From an uncultured Bacilli bacterium (lineage in GTDB: Bacteria; Bacillota_I; Bacilli_A; RFN20; CAG-826), in assembly GCA_905236395.1 (NCBI GenBank), contig CAJOPR010000022.1:1-39461 (forward strand): a stretch of 39,461 nt of DNA, given 5' to 3'. Numbering within the stretch: position 1 is the stretch's first letter; every line of letters starts with the position of its first letter. Below, piece after piece: positions 25,526-33,407 of this stretch. The notes beneath the pieces are model-generated. The model worked only from the letters and a program-made list of their open reading frames with translations. It did not search any database and had not been told where the DNA came from. The translations under genes were made by a program, and so were the position numbers.

Positions 25526-25527
25526 AA

Positions 25528-25956
25528 ATGTTTTTCGGAAGTTTCGTTCATAATCTCGATAATAAAGGACGTCTCGTCATCCCAAGCAAGATGAGAGATG
25601 AACTTGGCGCTAAAGCATATATCCTAAAAGGATATGATGGTGCTTTATCCATTTATAAAGAAGCTGACTTTGTCGCTTTAATGGAAGAAGTTAAATCTCT
25701 TCCATTCACAAAGAGAAATGCTCGTGCTCATTTAAGAGTGCAATTAGCATCTGTTTGTGAACTTGATATCGACAAACAAGGTCGTGCTTTACTTCCAACA
25801 CAACTATTAAACAAATACAAAATTGGCAAAGAAGTAATCGTCATCGGTGCTTTAGACCATATTGAAGTCTGGAACAGAAGCGATTACGAAGCATATGAAA
25901 AAGCTGCTGATTCTTCATTCGAAGATATCGCTGAAGAATTAGAAGATAACGACTAA
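25528..25956 (+). CDS. mraZ: Transcriptional regulator MraZ
   Basis: A 142-residue ring-forming DNA-binding protein with two SpoVT/AbrB-type half-domains: DNKGRLVIPSKMR (about 11-23) and DKQGRALLPTQL (about 90-101). It controls the division cluster, in known cases as a repressor or activator of its own operon through tandem repeats before the gene, which are present here. ATG 25528 (MFFGSF) matches the family N-terminus; an in-frame GTG at 25519 lies within the repeats and is rejected. The rsmH start is one base after its stop. Confidence 0.95.
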   Translation: MFFGSFVHNLDNKGRLVIPSKMRDELGAKAYILKGYDGALSIYKEADFVALMEEVKSLPFTKRNARAHLRVQLASVCELDIDKQGRALLPTQLLNKYKIGKEVIVIGALDHIEVWNRSDYEAYEKAADSSFEDIAEELEDND

Positions 25957-25957
25957 T

Positions 25958-26881
25958 ATGGGAAAACACATCCCTGTATTACTAAAAGAAACCATTGATG
26001 GTTTGAATATCAAACCAGATGGAATATATCTGGATCTTACTCTCGGTAGAGGTGGTCATAGTGGTGAAATCCTTAAAAGATTAACTTCTGGACATCTATA
26101 CGCCGTTGATCAAGATCAAGAAGCCATCAAGGAAAGTGAAAAATATCTAAGAACTATCAAAGATAATTTCACAATCATCTATTCTAACTTCTCGCATATT
26201 GATGAGATCTTAGATGAAAGACATATCGAATATGTGGATGGAATATTAATGGATTTAGGTGTCTCTTCTCCACAATTTGATGAAGGATATAGAGGTTTCT
26301 CTTATAGAGAAGACGCTCCATTAGACATGAGAATGGATACAAATTCCTCTCTCACAGCCTATCAAATCGTTAACACCTATTCTCTCGATGAAATATTTAG
26401 AATCATCAGAGACTATGGAGAAGACAAGTTCGCTTATCAAATAGCGAAGAACATCGTTAAGGCTCGTGAAACTAAACCGATCAAAACAACATTCGATTTA
26501 GTGGAAATCATCAAAAAGAGCAAACCAATGAAGGAATTAAGCAAAGCCGGACATCCCGCTAAGCAAACCTTCCAAGCCCTCAGAATCGCCGTTAATGATG
26601 AGTTAAATGTATTAGAAATAACTTTAAATAAAGTTATGAAATATCTAAGACCTCATGGAGGTAGACTTGCAGTCATTACCTTCCATAGCTTAGAAGATCG
26701 CATTGTTAAAAACATCTTCAAAGATAATGCGGTAGAACAAGGTAATCGATATGATTTCCTCACCAAAGATGAGAAAGAATATCAATTAGTCAACAGAAAG
26801 CCAATTATCGCCACCGATGAAGAATTAGAAATTAATCATCGAGCGGTAAGTGCAAAGTTAAGAATTATCGAAAGAAAATAA
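25958..26881 (+). CDS. rsmH: 16S rRNA (cytosine1402-N4)-methyltransferase
   Basis: A 307-residue SAM-dependent methyltransferase modifying C1402 of 16S rRNA. It opens HIPVLLKETIDGL, with the SAM loop DLTLGRGGHSGEIL and the conserved MDLGVSSPQFD and RGFSYREDAPLDMRMD. The later AVITFHSLEDRIVK completes the set. The length is normal. It starts one base after the mraZ stop (TAATATG), with no ribosome-binding site, implying coupled translation. Confidence 0.97.
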   Translation: MGKHIPVLLKETIDGLNIKPDGIYLDLTLGRGGHSGEILKRLTSGHLYAVDQDQEAIKESEKYLRTIKDNFTIIYSNFSHIDEILDERHIEYVDGILMDLGVSSPQFDEGYRGFSYREDAPLDMRMDTNSSLTAYQIVNTYSLDEIFRIIRDYGEDKFAYQIAKNIVKARETKPIKTTFDLVEIIKKSKPMKELSKAGHPAKQTFQALRIAVNDELNVLEITLNKVMKYLRPHGGRLAVITFHSLEDRIVKNIFKDNAVEQGNRYDFLTKDEKEYQLVNRKPIIATDEELEINHRAVSAKLRIIERK

Positions 26882-26898
26882 AGAAAGGAGAAACAGCT

Positions 26899-27135
26899 AT
26901 GGTCATGAAAGACAAATTAGTGAAGACCAACCATAAGGGTGGTTACTATATGATGAAGAAACTCTCCATCGGTCTTTTAGCTGTTGCCAGTGTGACATTC
27001 GCCATTGCTGTTCCAACCTACATTATCCACGCAAACAAGACCAAAAATACAATGGGCTTAGCTGAAGAAAATACATCAGAAGTCGTGGAAGAGAGTGTCT
27101 CAGAGGAGAATAAATATGAAAGCTACAATGATTAA
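26899..27135 (+). CDS. Small bitopic membrane protein in the FtsL position
   Basis: A 78-residue protein with a basic N-terminus (about 1-18), one membrane helix (about 22-45, SIGLLAVASVTFAIAVPTYII) and an acidic C-terminal tail. The position after rsmH and the size recall FtsL, but no leucine-zipper heptads follow the helix, so homology is not shown. AAGGAG is 8 nt before the ATG. It overlaps the next gene by 20 nt. Confidence 0.65.
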   Translation: MVMKDKLVKTNHKGGYYMMKKLSIGLLAVASVTFAIAVPTYIIHANKTKNTMGLAEENTSEVVEESVSEENKYESYND

Positions 27136-27340
27136 GAAATTCAATATTATCGTTTCGTTATGGTTGATCGCCATCATCGCTGTGCTAGTGGTGTTAGGCT
27201 TCAAACTTAACGTCTTTGGTTTCTATATTGGTGCCATGGTAGTGGGCTCATTCCTACTCGCTAGCAACACATTCAATATCGTGAGCGGACTCGTATCTTC
27301 CCGTCCAAGAGCAGTGGAAACCGAGAGAAAATACAACTAA
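27116..27340 (+). CDS. Small two-helix membrane protein of the division cluster
   Basis: A 74-residue protein with two hydrophobic segments (about 11-30 and 34-58) and a short basic tail. ATG 27116 is chosen because GAGGAG is 7 nt upstream; a start at 27095 would be deeper in the previous gene without a site. No family is recognised. Its place between rsmH and ftsA suggests a role in division or envelope, by position only. Confidence 0.65.
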   Translation: MKATMIKKFNIIVSLWLIAIIAVLVVLGFKLNVFGFYIGAMVVGSFLLASNTFNIVSGLVSSRPRAVETERKYN

Positions 27341-27379
27341 TATAGTGTAAAAATCTCACATTCAAAATAGTCGCAAATT

Positions 27380-27421
27380 AGTAGTTAATTAGTAGCAAAA
27401 GCGAAAATAACTACTTTTTTA
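27380..27421 (+). terminator. Intrinsic terminator after the mraZ cluster
   Basis: AGTAGTTA and TAACTACT form a perfect 8-bp stem around a 20-nt loop, followed by TTTTTT. An alternative pairing TCGC/GCGA in the same stretch is possible, so attenuation is not excluded. Confidence 0.75.
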
Positions 27422-27422
27422 T

Positions 27423-27474
27423 TAACATATAATGTTATTTCTTGTATATTTTTATAATAGTTATTAAAATAACT
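27423..27474. promoter_or_regulatory. ftsA promoter region with two dyads
   Basis: TATAAT (27453-27458) is a consensus -10; the -35 is poor. A palindrome TAACAT-ATA-ATGTTA (27423-27437) covers the -35 region, and a perfect 16-bp palindrome AGTTATTAAAATAACT (27459-27474) covers the transcription start. Flanking dyads of this kind suit a regulator site. Confidence 0.5.
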
Positions 27475-27491
27475 TTGATTAGGATAAAAAT

Positions 27492-28694
27492 ATGGAAAAA
27501 ACAGTCGCTGCAATTGAATTCGGAAGCAAGAAATTAAAGCTTGTCGTGGGATATGAACTTGATGGCAAAGTTTATATTCTTTATGCATTAACAAAACCTT
27601 ATGGCCATATCGTGGAAACTGGTTCTATTATTGACCAGGCTAAGTTAGCCAAGGCCATTAGTGAAGTCAGAAATATTTCAGATGTAAGCGCGCGTTTAAA
27701 GATTGCTATTTCCGAAGCCTTATTAGCGTTACCTCCATATGGTTTGGAGATATTCCAAACAAAGCAAGTGACTACCGTATTATCTGAAGAAGGTAAGATC
27801 GGTAACATTGATATTAGAAATATCTATTCCTTAATTAAGAATGGTGCCTTGCCACTTAATAATCAATTAATTGATGTCGCACCTGAAAGATACATATTAG
27901 ATCAGGGACGTTCATTCCTTCGCCCGCCTCTTAACGAATCAAGCACGACGCTCACAGTGCTCGCTAAGGTACACACATTACCTAAGCGCATAAGCGGTGA
28001 GTACAAGGCCGCGCTTACCGCAGGCGGATTAAGTATTAAACGTTCTGTTGTTTCTTCATTCGCTGCCGCTGAGCTATTAGGTTCTTATGAAGACTTACCA
28101 AGCGATTACATCCTAGTGGACATTGGTTCCAATGTCACAACAGTCTCCTTGGTGGGTGAAAAAGAATTATATGCCTCCCGCTTCTTTGAATGGGGTGGTG
28201 ATAGAATCACAGAGAGAATTGTTGAATCATTTAATATAAATGAAGCAGACGCTGAGAAATATAAAATCACCTATGGCATCGATAAACGCGAGATGAATTT
28301 CAAAGCCCCAATCTGTATTACAGATGATGGTGAAGGCAATGAAGTGAAACACTACGCTGATGAACTCAATTACATCATTAAAGGTGAATTAGATATCTTC
28401 TTAAAGCAATTATCTTCTTCTTTAGAAGAATTGCTTAAGGGATATGATAGTAGCGCTAAGTCGTTACCGATGATCTTAATCGGTGGTGGCAGCCGCTTAA
28501 ACGGTTTAGTGGATTATATCGAACCAAAGGTTCCAAACGAGAAAGTTATCACTGTTCTCCCACGTACATTAGGTGCGAGAAACCCCACATTCCTAAACTG
28601 TTTAGGTATGATACTTGCTAATAGCAAATATCCAAATGTTTATGACGAAACTCATCCTCACGTTGGTCAATTGACCCGTGATGAAGAAAAATAG
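27492..28694 (+). CDS. ftsA: Cell division protein FtsA (actin-like)
   Basis: A 400-residue actin-fold ATPase that tethers FtsZ to the membrane. Phosphate-1 loop region AIEFGSKKLKLVVG (7-20), the 1C/SHS2 domain (about 85-165, VAPERYILDQ), phosphate-2 loop VDIGSNVTTVSLV, and the adenosine motif ILIGGGSRLNGL are visible. The C-terminus ends DETHPHVGQLTRDEEK and shows no amphipathic membrane-targeting helix, which FtsA normally needs. The gene has its own promoter and a weak AGGAT site. The ftsZ gene follows 11 nt later with a stop-fused AGGAGG. Confidence 0.88.
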   Translation: MEKTVAAIEFGSKKLKLVVGYELDGKVYILYALTKPYGHIVETGSIIDQAKLAKAISEVRNISDVSARLKIAISEALLALPPYGLEIFQTKQVTTVLSEEGKIGNIDIRNIYSLIKNGALPLNNQLIDVAPERYILDQGRSFLRPPLNESSTTLTVLAKVHTLPKRISGEYKAALTAGGLSIKRSVVSSFAAAELLGSYEDLPSDYILVDIGSNVTTVSLVGEKELYASRFFEWGGDRITERIVESFNINEADAEKYKITYGIDKREMNFKAPICITDDGEGNEVKHYADELNYIIKGELDIFLKQLSSSLEELLKGYDSSAKSLPMILIGGGSRLNGLVDYIEPKVPNEKVITVLPRTLGARNPTFLNCLGMILANSKYPNVYDETHPHVGQLTRDEEK

Positions 28695-28705
28695 GAGGCC
28701 AATAT

Positions 28706-29812
28706 ATGGAAAACTATGATTTAGATAATTTCGAACCAGCAGCACGAATTGTTGTTATTGGTGTCGGTGGCGCAGGTAATAACGCCGTCAATCGTATGAT
28801 TGATGATGAGATTCAAAACGTTGAATTCTTCGTGGCTAATACCGACAAACAAGCATTATCTACTAGCAAAGCTAGAAACCGCATTATCTTAGGCGAAGAA
28901 ATCACAGGCGGATTAGGCGCAGGTGGTGAGCCTGAAGTGGGCGAGAAAGCCGCAGAGGCGAGCTCAGATGCGATTCGCGAGATCGTTAAAGGCGCGGATT
29001 TAGTTTTTGTGGCCGCCGGTATGGGTGGAGGCACAGGTACAGGTGCTGCACCTGTTATTGCTAAGATCGCTAAGGATGCTGGTGCATTAGTTCTCGCTAT
29101 TGTTACTAGACCATTTACCTTTGAAGGTAAAAAACGTGTTGTTAACTCCATCGATGGATTAAATAAACTCAGAGCGAATGTTGATAGCATCATCGTTGTT
29201 AGTAACGATAAGTTGTTAATGACCAGTGGTAACGCTCCAATTTCTCAAGCATTCTATGAATCTGATAGAGTTTTAGCCCAATCTGTTAAGACAGTTGTTA
29301 ACTTAATTCTCTTACCAGCAGTCATCAACTTAGACTTCGCTGATGTGAGAAATACACTTAAAGATGCTGGCGTTTCCTTAATCGGATTCGGCTTAGGTTC
29401 AGGACAAAATAGAGCTAAAGATGCCGCTAATGCAGCGTTATCTTCTCCATTGCTTGAAGCATCCATTACTGGTGCTAGAAGAGCAATCGTTTCTGTCACC
29501 TGTGGACCTAATGTTTCCCTCTTTGATGCTCAAGAAACCGTCAACCTACTTATTGATGCAAGTGGACATGATATCGACGTCAAATTCGGTGTGGCAATTA
29601 ATGACCAATTAGACGATGAAATCTTAGTCAGCGTCATTGCCAGCGACTTTGAAGAAGAGGTCGACTTCTCTCGTCCGACCGTGTTCGCGGCCCCAAGTAG
29701 AGATCATGATGACTTCTTTAAAGCTCCTGATGAAGAAAAACCAGTTGAAGAAGAAAAGAAAGAAAGTTCTATTTCTGACGATTCCATTCTTCCAAGCTTC
29801 TTAAAAGACTAA
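28706..29812 (+). CDS. ftsZ: Cell division GTPase FtsZ
   Basis: A 368-residue tubulin-like GTPase forming the division ring. It opens with VIGVGGAGNNAVNRM; the G-box is GMGGGTGTG (105-113); the T7 loop region is NLDFADVRNTL. An acidic linker follows, then a conserved C-terminal peptide DDSILPSFLKD, the usual docking site for FtsA. All catalytic parts are present. Confidence 0.97.
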   Translation: MENYDLDNFEPAARIVVIGVGGAGNNAVNRMIDDEIQNVEFFVANTDKQALSTSKARNRIILGEEITGGLGAGGEPEVGEKAAEASSDAIREIVKGADLVFVAAGMGGGTGTGAAPVIAKIAKDAGALVLAIVTRPFTFEGKKRVVNSIDGLNKLRANVDSIIVVSNDKLLMTSGNAPISQAFYESDRVLAQSVKTVVNLILLPAVINLDFADVRNTLKDAGVSLIGFGLGSGQNRAKDAANAALSSPLLEASITGARRAIVSVTCGPNVSLFDAQETVNLLIDASGHDIDVKFGVAINDQLDDEILVSVIASDFEEEVDFSRPTVFAAPSRDHDDFFKAPDEEKPVEEEKKESSISDDSILPSFLKD

Positions 29813-29827
29813 ATATAAAATATTTAT

Positions 29828-29857
29828 AAGAGCGGCGTTGGTCGCTCTTTTTTATTT
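29828..29857 (+). terminator. Intrinsic terminator of ftsA-ftsZ
   Basis: AAGAGCG and CGCTCTT form a perfect 7-bp stem with an 8-nt loop, followed by a T-rich tract (TTTTTTATTTT). Confidence 0.9.
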
Positions 29858-29900
29858 TCGCTACTCTGTTGTGAAAATAAATTCTAGACATAAAAGTCTT

Positions 29901-29928
29901 ATTAACTTATAGTTAACTACGATAAGAT
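29901..29928 (+). promoter_or_regulatory. Probable promoter of ileS-lspA-rluD
   Basis: ATTAAC (29901-29906) and TAAGAT (29923-29928) are 16 nt apart; a TTAACT repeat lies between. The match is modest. The leader is too short for a T-box, although isoleucyl-tRNA synthetase genes often carry one. Confidence 0.4.
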
Positions 29929-29947
29929 ATCAATGAGGTGAATACCT

Positions 29948-32698
29948 ATGGATTATAAAGACACATTATTAATGAACAAAAGCGAGTTCGAGATGCGTGG
30001 TAATCTATCGCAAAAAGAACCTGCTTTAGTTGAGAAATGGAAAAATGAACGTTTATACGATGAAATGAACCTCAATCATAAAGATGCGATTGAATTTGTT
30101 TTGCATGATGGCCCTCCATATGCAAACGGTGATATGCACTGTGGTCATATGCTTAATAGAGTCCTAAAGGACTTTGTTGTACGTTATAAGAACATGCAAG
30201 GCTATAAAACACCATTTGTTTTTGGCTGGGACACACATGGTCTTCCAATTGAAAACCAAGTCACTAAGTCTGGTGTTAATAGAAAGACAACACCAATCGT
30301 TGAATTCCGTAAAAAATGTGAAGAATATGCTTATAAGCAAGTTGAGAGACAAAAAGAACAAATTAGACGTCTCGGTTTAGTCGGCGACTTTGATAATCCA
30401 TACATCACACTTCAAAAAGAATATGAAGCCAAGCAGATTGAGATCTTCGCTAAGATGGCACTTAGAGGCTTAATCTATAAAGGTTTAAAACCAGTTTATT
30501 GGTCTCCAAGTAGTGAATCTGCTTTAGCAGAAGCAGAAATTGAATATAAGGATGTCGTTAGTCACTCCATCTATGTCGCTTTCCCAGTGAAAGATGGTAA
30601 AGGTGCTGTGGATAATGATGCGAGATTCATCATCTGGACCACAACTCCATGGACATTACCCGCTAACTTAGCAATTTCCGCACATCCTGATTTCGTTTAT
30701 GGTGAATATCAAACAAGCCGTGGAAAATTCGTTTTCCTTAAGGAATTTGAAGAAAAACTATCTCAAGAATTAGATCTTGAAGATGTTAAATTATTAAAAA
30801 CCATTAAAGGTAGCGATTTAGAATTCGTAGTGTGCAAACACCCATTCTATGATCGTGATTCTTTAGTGATTGTTGGAACACATGTTACCAATGATGCTGG
30901 TACTGGTTTGGTCCATACCGCTCCTGGGCATGGTGTGGAAGACTACCAAGTCTGTATGAAATACCCCGGAAGAGGTTTAGATCCATACTGCCCTGTTGAT
31001 GAACATGGTTATATGATGAAAGGAACCGGCGAAGGTATTGAAGGCTTGTTCTATGAACAAGCAAATGACGCTGTTTTAAAGATTATTGAAGAAAACGGTT
31101 CATTATTAAAGCACGAAACATTCTCTCACTCCTATCCACATGACTGGAGAACTGGTAAGCCATTAATCTTTAGAGCGACAGACCAATGGTTCTGTTCTAT
31201 CTCTCCAATTAGAGATGAATTAATTGATATTATTCACCAAACCAAGTGGTATCCAGCTTGGGGTGAAACCAGAATGGTTAATATGATTAAAGACCGCGCT
31301 GACTGGTGTATTTCCCGTCAGAGAGCGTGGGGTGTCCCAATTCCAATCTTCTATAACGAAGATGGTACTCCAATCGTCGAAAAAGAAGTCTTTGACCATG
31401 TTGCCAAATTATTCAGAGAACATGGTAGTAACATCTGGTATGAAAAGACCGCTAAAGAGTTATTACCTGAAGGATTTAAAAATTCACATTCACCTAAAGG
31501 TGAATTCACAAAAGAAAACGACATTATGGATGTCTGGTTCGATAGTGGTTCCTCATGGTCTGGATGTTTAAAAAATAGAGGCATTTCTTATCCAAGTGAC
31601 TTATACCTAGAAGGTAGTGACCAATATCGTGGTTGGTTCAATGCTTCCTTGATCGTCAGTGTCGCTACAGAACATACAGCCCCATTTAAGACTGTCGTCA
31701 GTCATGGTTGGGTTTTAGATGAACATGGCGAACAAATGCATAAATCCAAGGGCAATGGTGTTGATCCAAGTAAGATCGCTAATGTCTATGGTGCTGATAT
31801 CTTAAGACTTTGGGTGGCTATTGTTGATTATCAACAAGATGTCCGCATTGGTGAAAATCTCATCAAACAAGTCGCTGAACAATATCGTAAGATTAGGAAC
31901 ACCTTAAAATTCCTCTCCTGGAATTTAGTGGACTTTGATCCTAAGAAATCCGCATCTAGCTTTGAGAAAGCTGATTTATTCGTTTTGAATAAATTGGATT
32001 TATTAATTAACACAGTTATCGATGATTTCGATAGGTATGACTTCTCATCCGCGATTGGCGCGATTATGACATTCATGTCCGCTGACTTATCTTCCTTCTA
32101 TTTAGATATCAGCAAAGATATCTTGTATTGCGAAGCAAAGGATAGCGTGAGAAGATTACAAGTCCAAACAGCGATGTATCGCATCTCTGAAGCTTTATTA
32201 AGACTCCTCAATCCAATCCTTCCATTTACAATGGATGAATTTAATAGAAACCTTCCTGGTAAGAGAGAAAAGAACGCTCAATTCTTAGATTATCCAAAAC
32301 ATAAGATTTATGAGGCCAAGGAAGAACGTTTAGCGGAAGAATATGAATTATTCAAGGCTTTACGTAGTGATGTCTTAAAGAGCCTAGAAGAGGCCAGAAA
32401 TAACAAAGTTATTGGTTCTGGACAAGAAGCTAAGGTGGAATTAGAGATTACTAAAGATAAAGAAAGATATGAAAAACTCATTAATGAGATTGGTTTACCT
32501 GGTTTAGCCAAAGCCTTTGTCGTTAGTGAAGTGGTAATAAAAGAAAATGACGGCGCAGAGTTAGAAGTCTCTAGAGTCAAAGTCATCCGTCACCCAGGAC
32601 ATTTCTGTGAGAGATGCTGGAACTATGAAGATGACGCAGTACTTCAAGAAGACGGCACATACTTATGTAAACGTTGCCAGAAAGTTGTAGGTAAGTAA
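29948..32698 (+). CDS. ileS: Isoleucyl-tRNA synthetase
   Basis: A 916-residue class I synthetase. The HIGH motif is HCGH (64-67) within GPPYANGDMHCGHMLNR. The editing domain carries WTTTPWTLPANLA. The KMSKS position reads QMHKSKGN (Lys599, Ser600), with the first Lys and first Ser replaced. The anticodon-binding helical domain and a C-terminal zinc finger (CERCW and CKRC) are present. Full length. GAGGTG precedes the ATG. Confidence 0.96.
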   Translation: MDYKDTLLMNKSEFEMRGNLSQKEPALVEKWKNERLYDEMNLNHKDAIEFVLHDGPPYANGDMHCGHMLNRVLKDFVVRYKNMQGYKTPFVFGWDTHGLPIENQVTKSGVNRKTTPIVEFRKKCEEYAYKQVERQKEQIRRLGLVGDFDNPYITLQKEYEAKQIEIFAKMALRGLIYKGLKPVYWSPSSESALAEAEIEYKDVVSHSIYVAFPVKDGKGAVDNDARFIIWTTTPWTLPANLAISAHPDFVYGEYQTSRGKFVFLKEFEEKLSQELDLEDVKLLKTIKGSDLEFVVCKHPFYDRDSLVIVGTHVTNDAGTGLVHTAPGHGVEDYQVCMKYPGRGLDPYCPVDEHGYMMKGTGEGIEGLFYEQANDAVLKIIEENGSLLKHETFSHSYPHDWRTGKPLIFRATDQWFCSISPIRDELIDIIHQTKWYPAWGETRMVNMIKDRADWCISRQRAWGVPIPIFYNEDGTPIVEKEVFDHVAKLFREHGSNIWYEKTAKELLPEGFKNSHSPKGEFTKENDIMDVWFDSGSSWSGCLKNRGISYPSDLYLEGSDQYRGWFNASLIVSVATEHTAPFKTVVSHGWVLDEHGEQMHKSKGNGVDPSKIANVYGADILRLWVAIVDYQQDVRIGENLIKQVAEQYRKIRNTLKFLSWNLVDFDPKKSASSFEKADLFVLNKLDLLINTVIDDFDRYDFSSAIGAIMTFMSADLSSFYLDISKDILYCEAKDSVRRLQVQTAMYRISEALLRLLNPILPFTMDEFNRNLPGKREKNAQFLDYPKHKIYEAKEERLAEEYELFKALRSDVLKSLEEARNNKVIGSGQEAKVELEITKDKERYEKLINEIGLPGLAKAFVVSEVVIKENDGAELEVSRVKVIRHPGHFCERCWNYEDDAVLQEDGTYLCKRCQKVVGK

Positions 32699-32699
32699 T

Positions 32700-33407
32700 A
32701 TGGAACAAAAAACATTTTGGAACAAAGTGGTGGATGGACTCAAATGGTTCTTCCATAGCTACATTTGGTTATTTGTGATATTCTTCGCTATTGATTTAAC
32801 AACAAAGTTGTTAGTAGTGAACTATTTCAGCTCACATACCGAACCAATCGTTTTAATCGGTACAGCGGAGAAGCCATTCTTACAAATTAACTATTCCATC
32901 AATACCGCAGCGGCATTTGGTCTTGGTCTACCAAGCGAAATGGCTAACAGAGTTTTGTATTGCGTTATCGCATTTATTGGTCTCTCATTAATCGTTGGAT
33001 TCTATGTTTGGAAATTTAAAAAGATCAATAGCTTAGTGAAAGCCTGCTTAATGCTCATGGCAGTAGGTGCACTCGGCAATATGGTGGACCGTATTTTCTA
33101 CACACCTGTATTCTTACACAATACTTATAACGGTGTTGTCGACTGGATTGACTTTGCCGGTATCTGGCAATTCATCTTTAACATCGCAGATAGCTGTGTT
33201 GTTGTCGGTACTTTAATCCTCTTAGTTTATCTCATCGTGGATGAGGTCAAAACCGTTAAAGCCGCAAGAGCAAAAGAGGTTAAGGAAACTGGCGGTAAAG
33301 TTCTCTCTAAAGAAGAACAATCTCGCTTAGAAGAAAAACCAGCGGAAGAACCAGCAAAAGAAGAATCTGCTAAAGAGGAAGAAAAGCCTGTTAGCGAAAG
33401 CAAATAA
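32700..33407 (+). CDS. lspA: Lipoprotein signal peptidase II with an extended tail
   Basis: A membrane aspartyl protease that cleaves prolipoproteins at the lipobox Cys; several substrates are encoded in this window. Four membrane helices are visible. The catalytic Asp residues are Asp130 in GNMVDR and Asp164 in FNIADS. At 235 residues it is longer than the usual ~160, because of a Lys/Glu-rich low-complexity tail (about 185-235). It starts one base after the ileS stop and its own stop overlaps the rluD start (TAATG). Confidence 0.94.
   Translation: MEQKTFWNKVVDGLKWFFHSYIWLFVIFFAIDLTTKLLVVNYFSSHTEPIVLIGTAEKPFLQINYSINTAAAFGLGLPSEMANRVLYCVIAFIGLSLIVGFYVWKFKKINSLVKACLMLMAVGALGNMVDRIFYTPVFLHNTYNGVVDWIDFAGIWQFIFNIADSCVVVGTLILLVYLIVDEVKTVKAARAKEVKETGGKVLSKEEQSRLEEKPAEEPAKEESAKEEEKPVSESK

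Noticed and set aside
25519-25527. GTG start for mraZ
   Set aside because: It falls in the 10-bp repeats and adds residues absent from the family; MFFGSF at 25528 is the family start.
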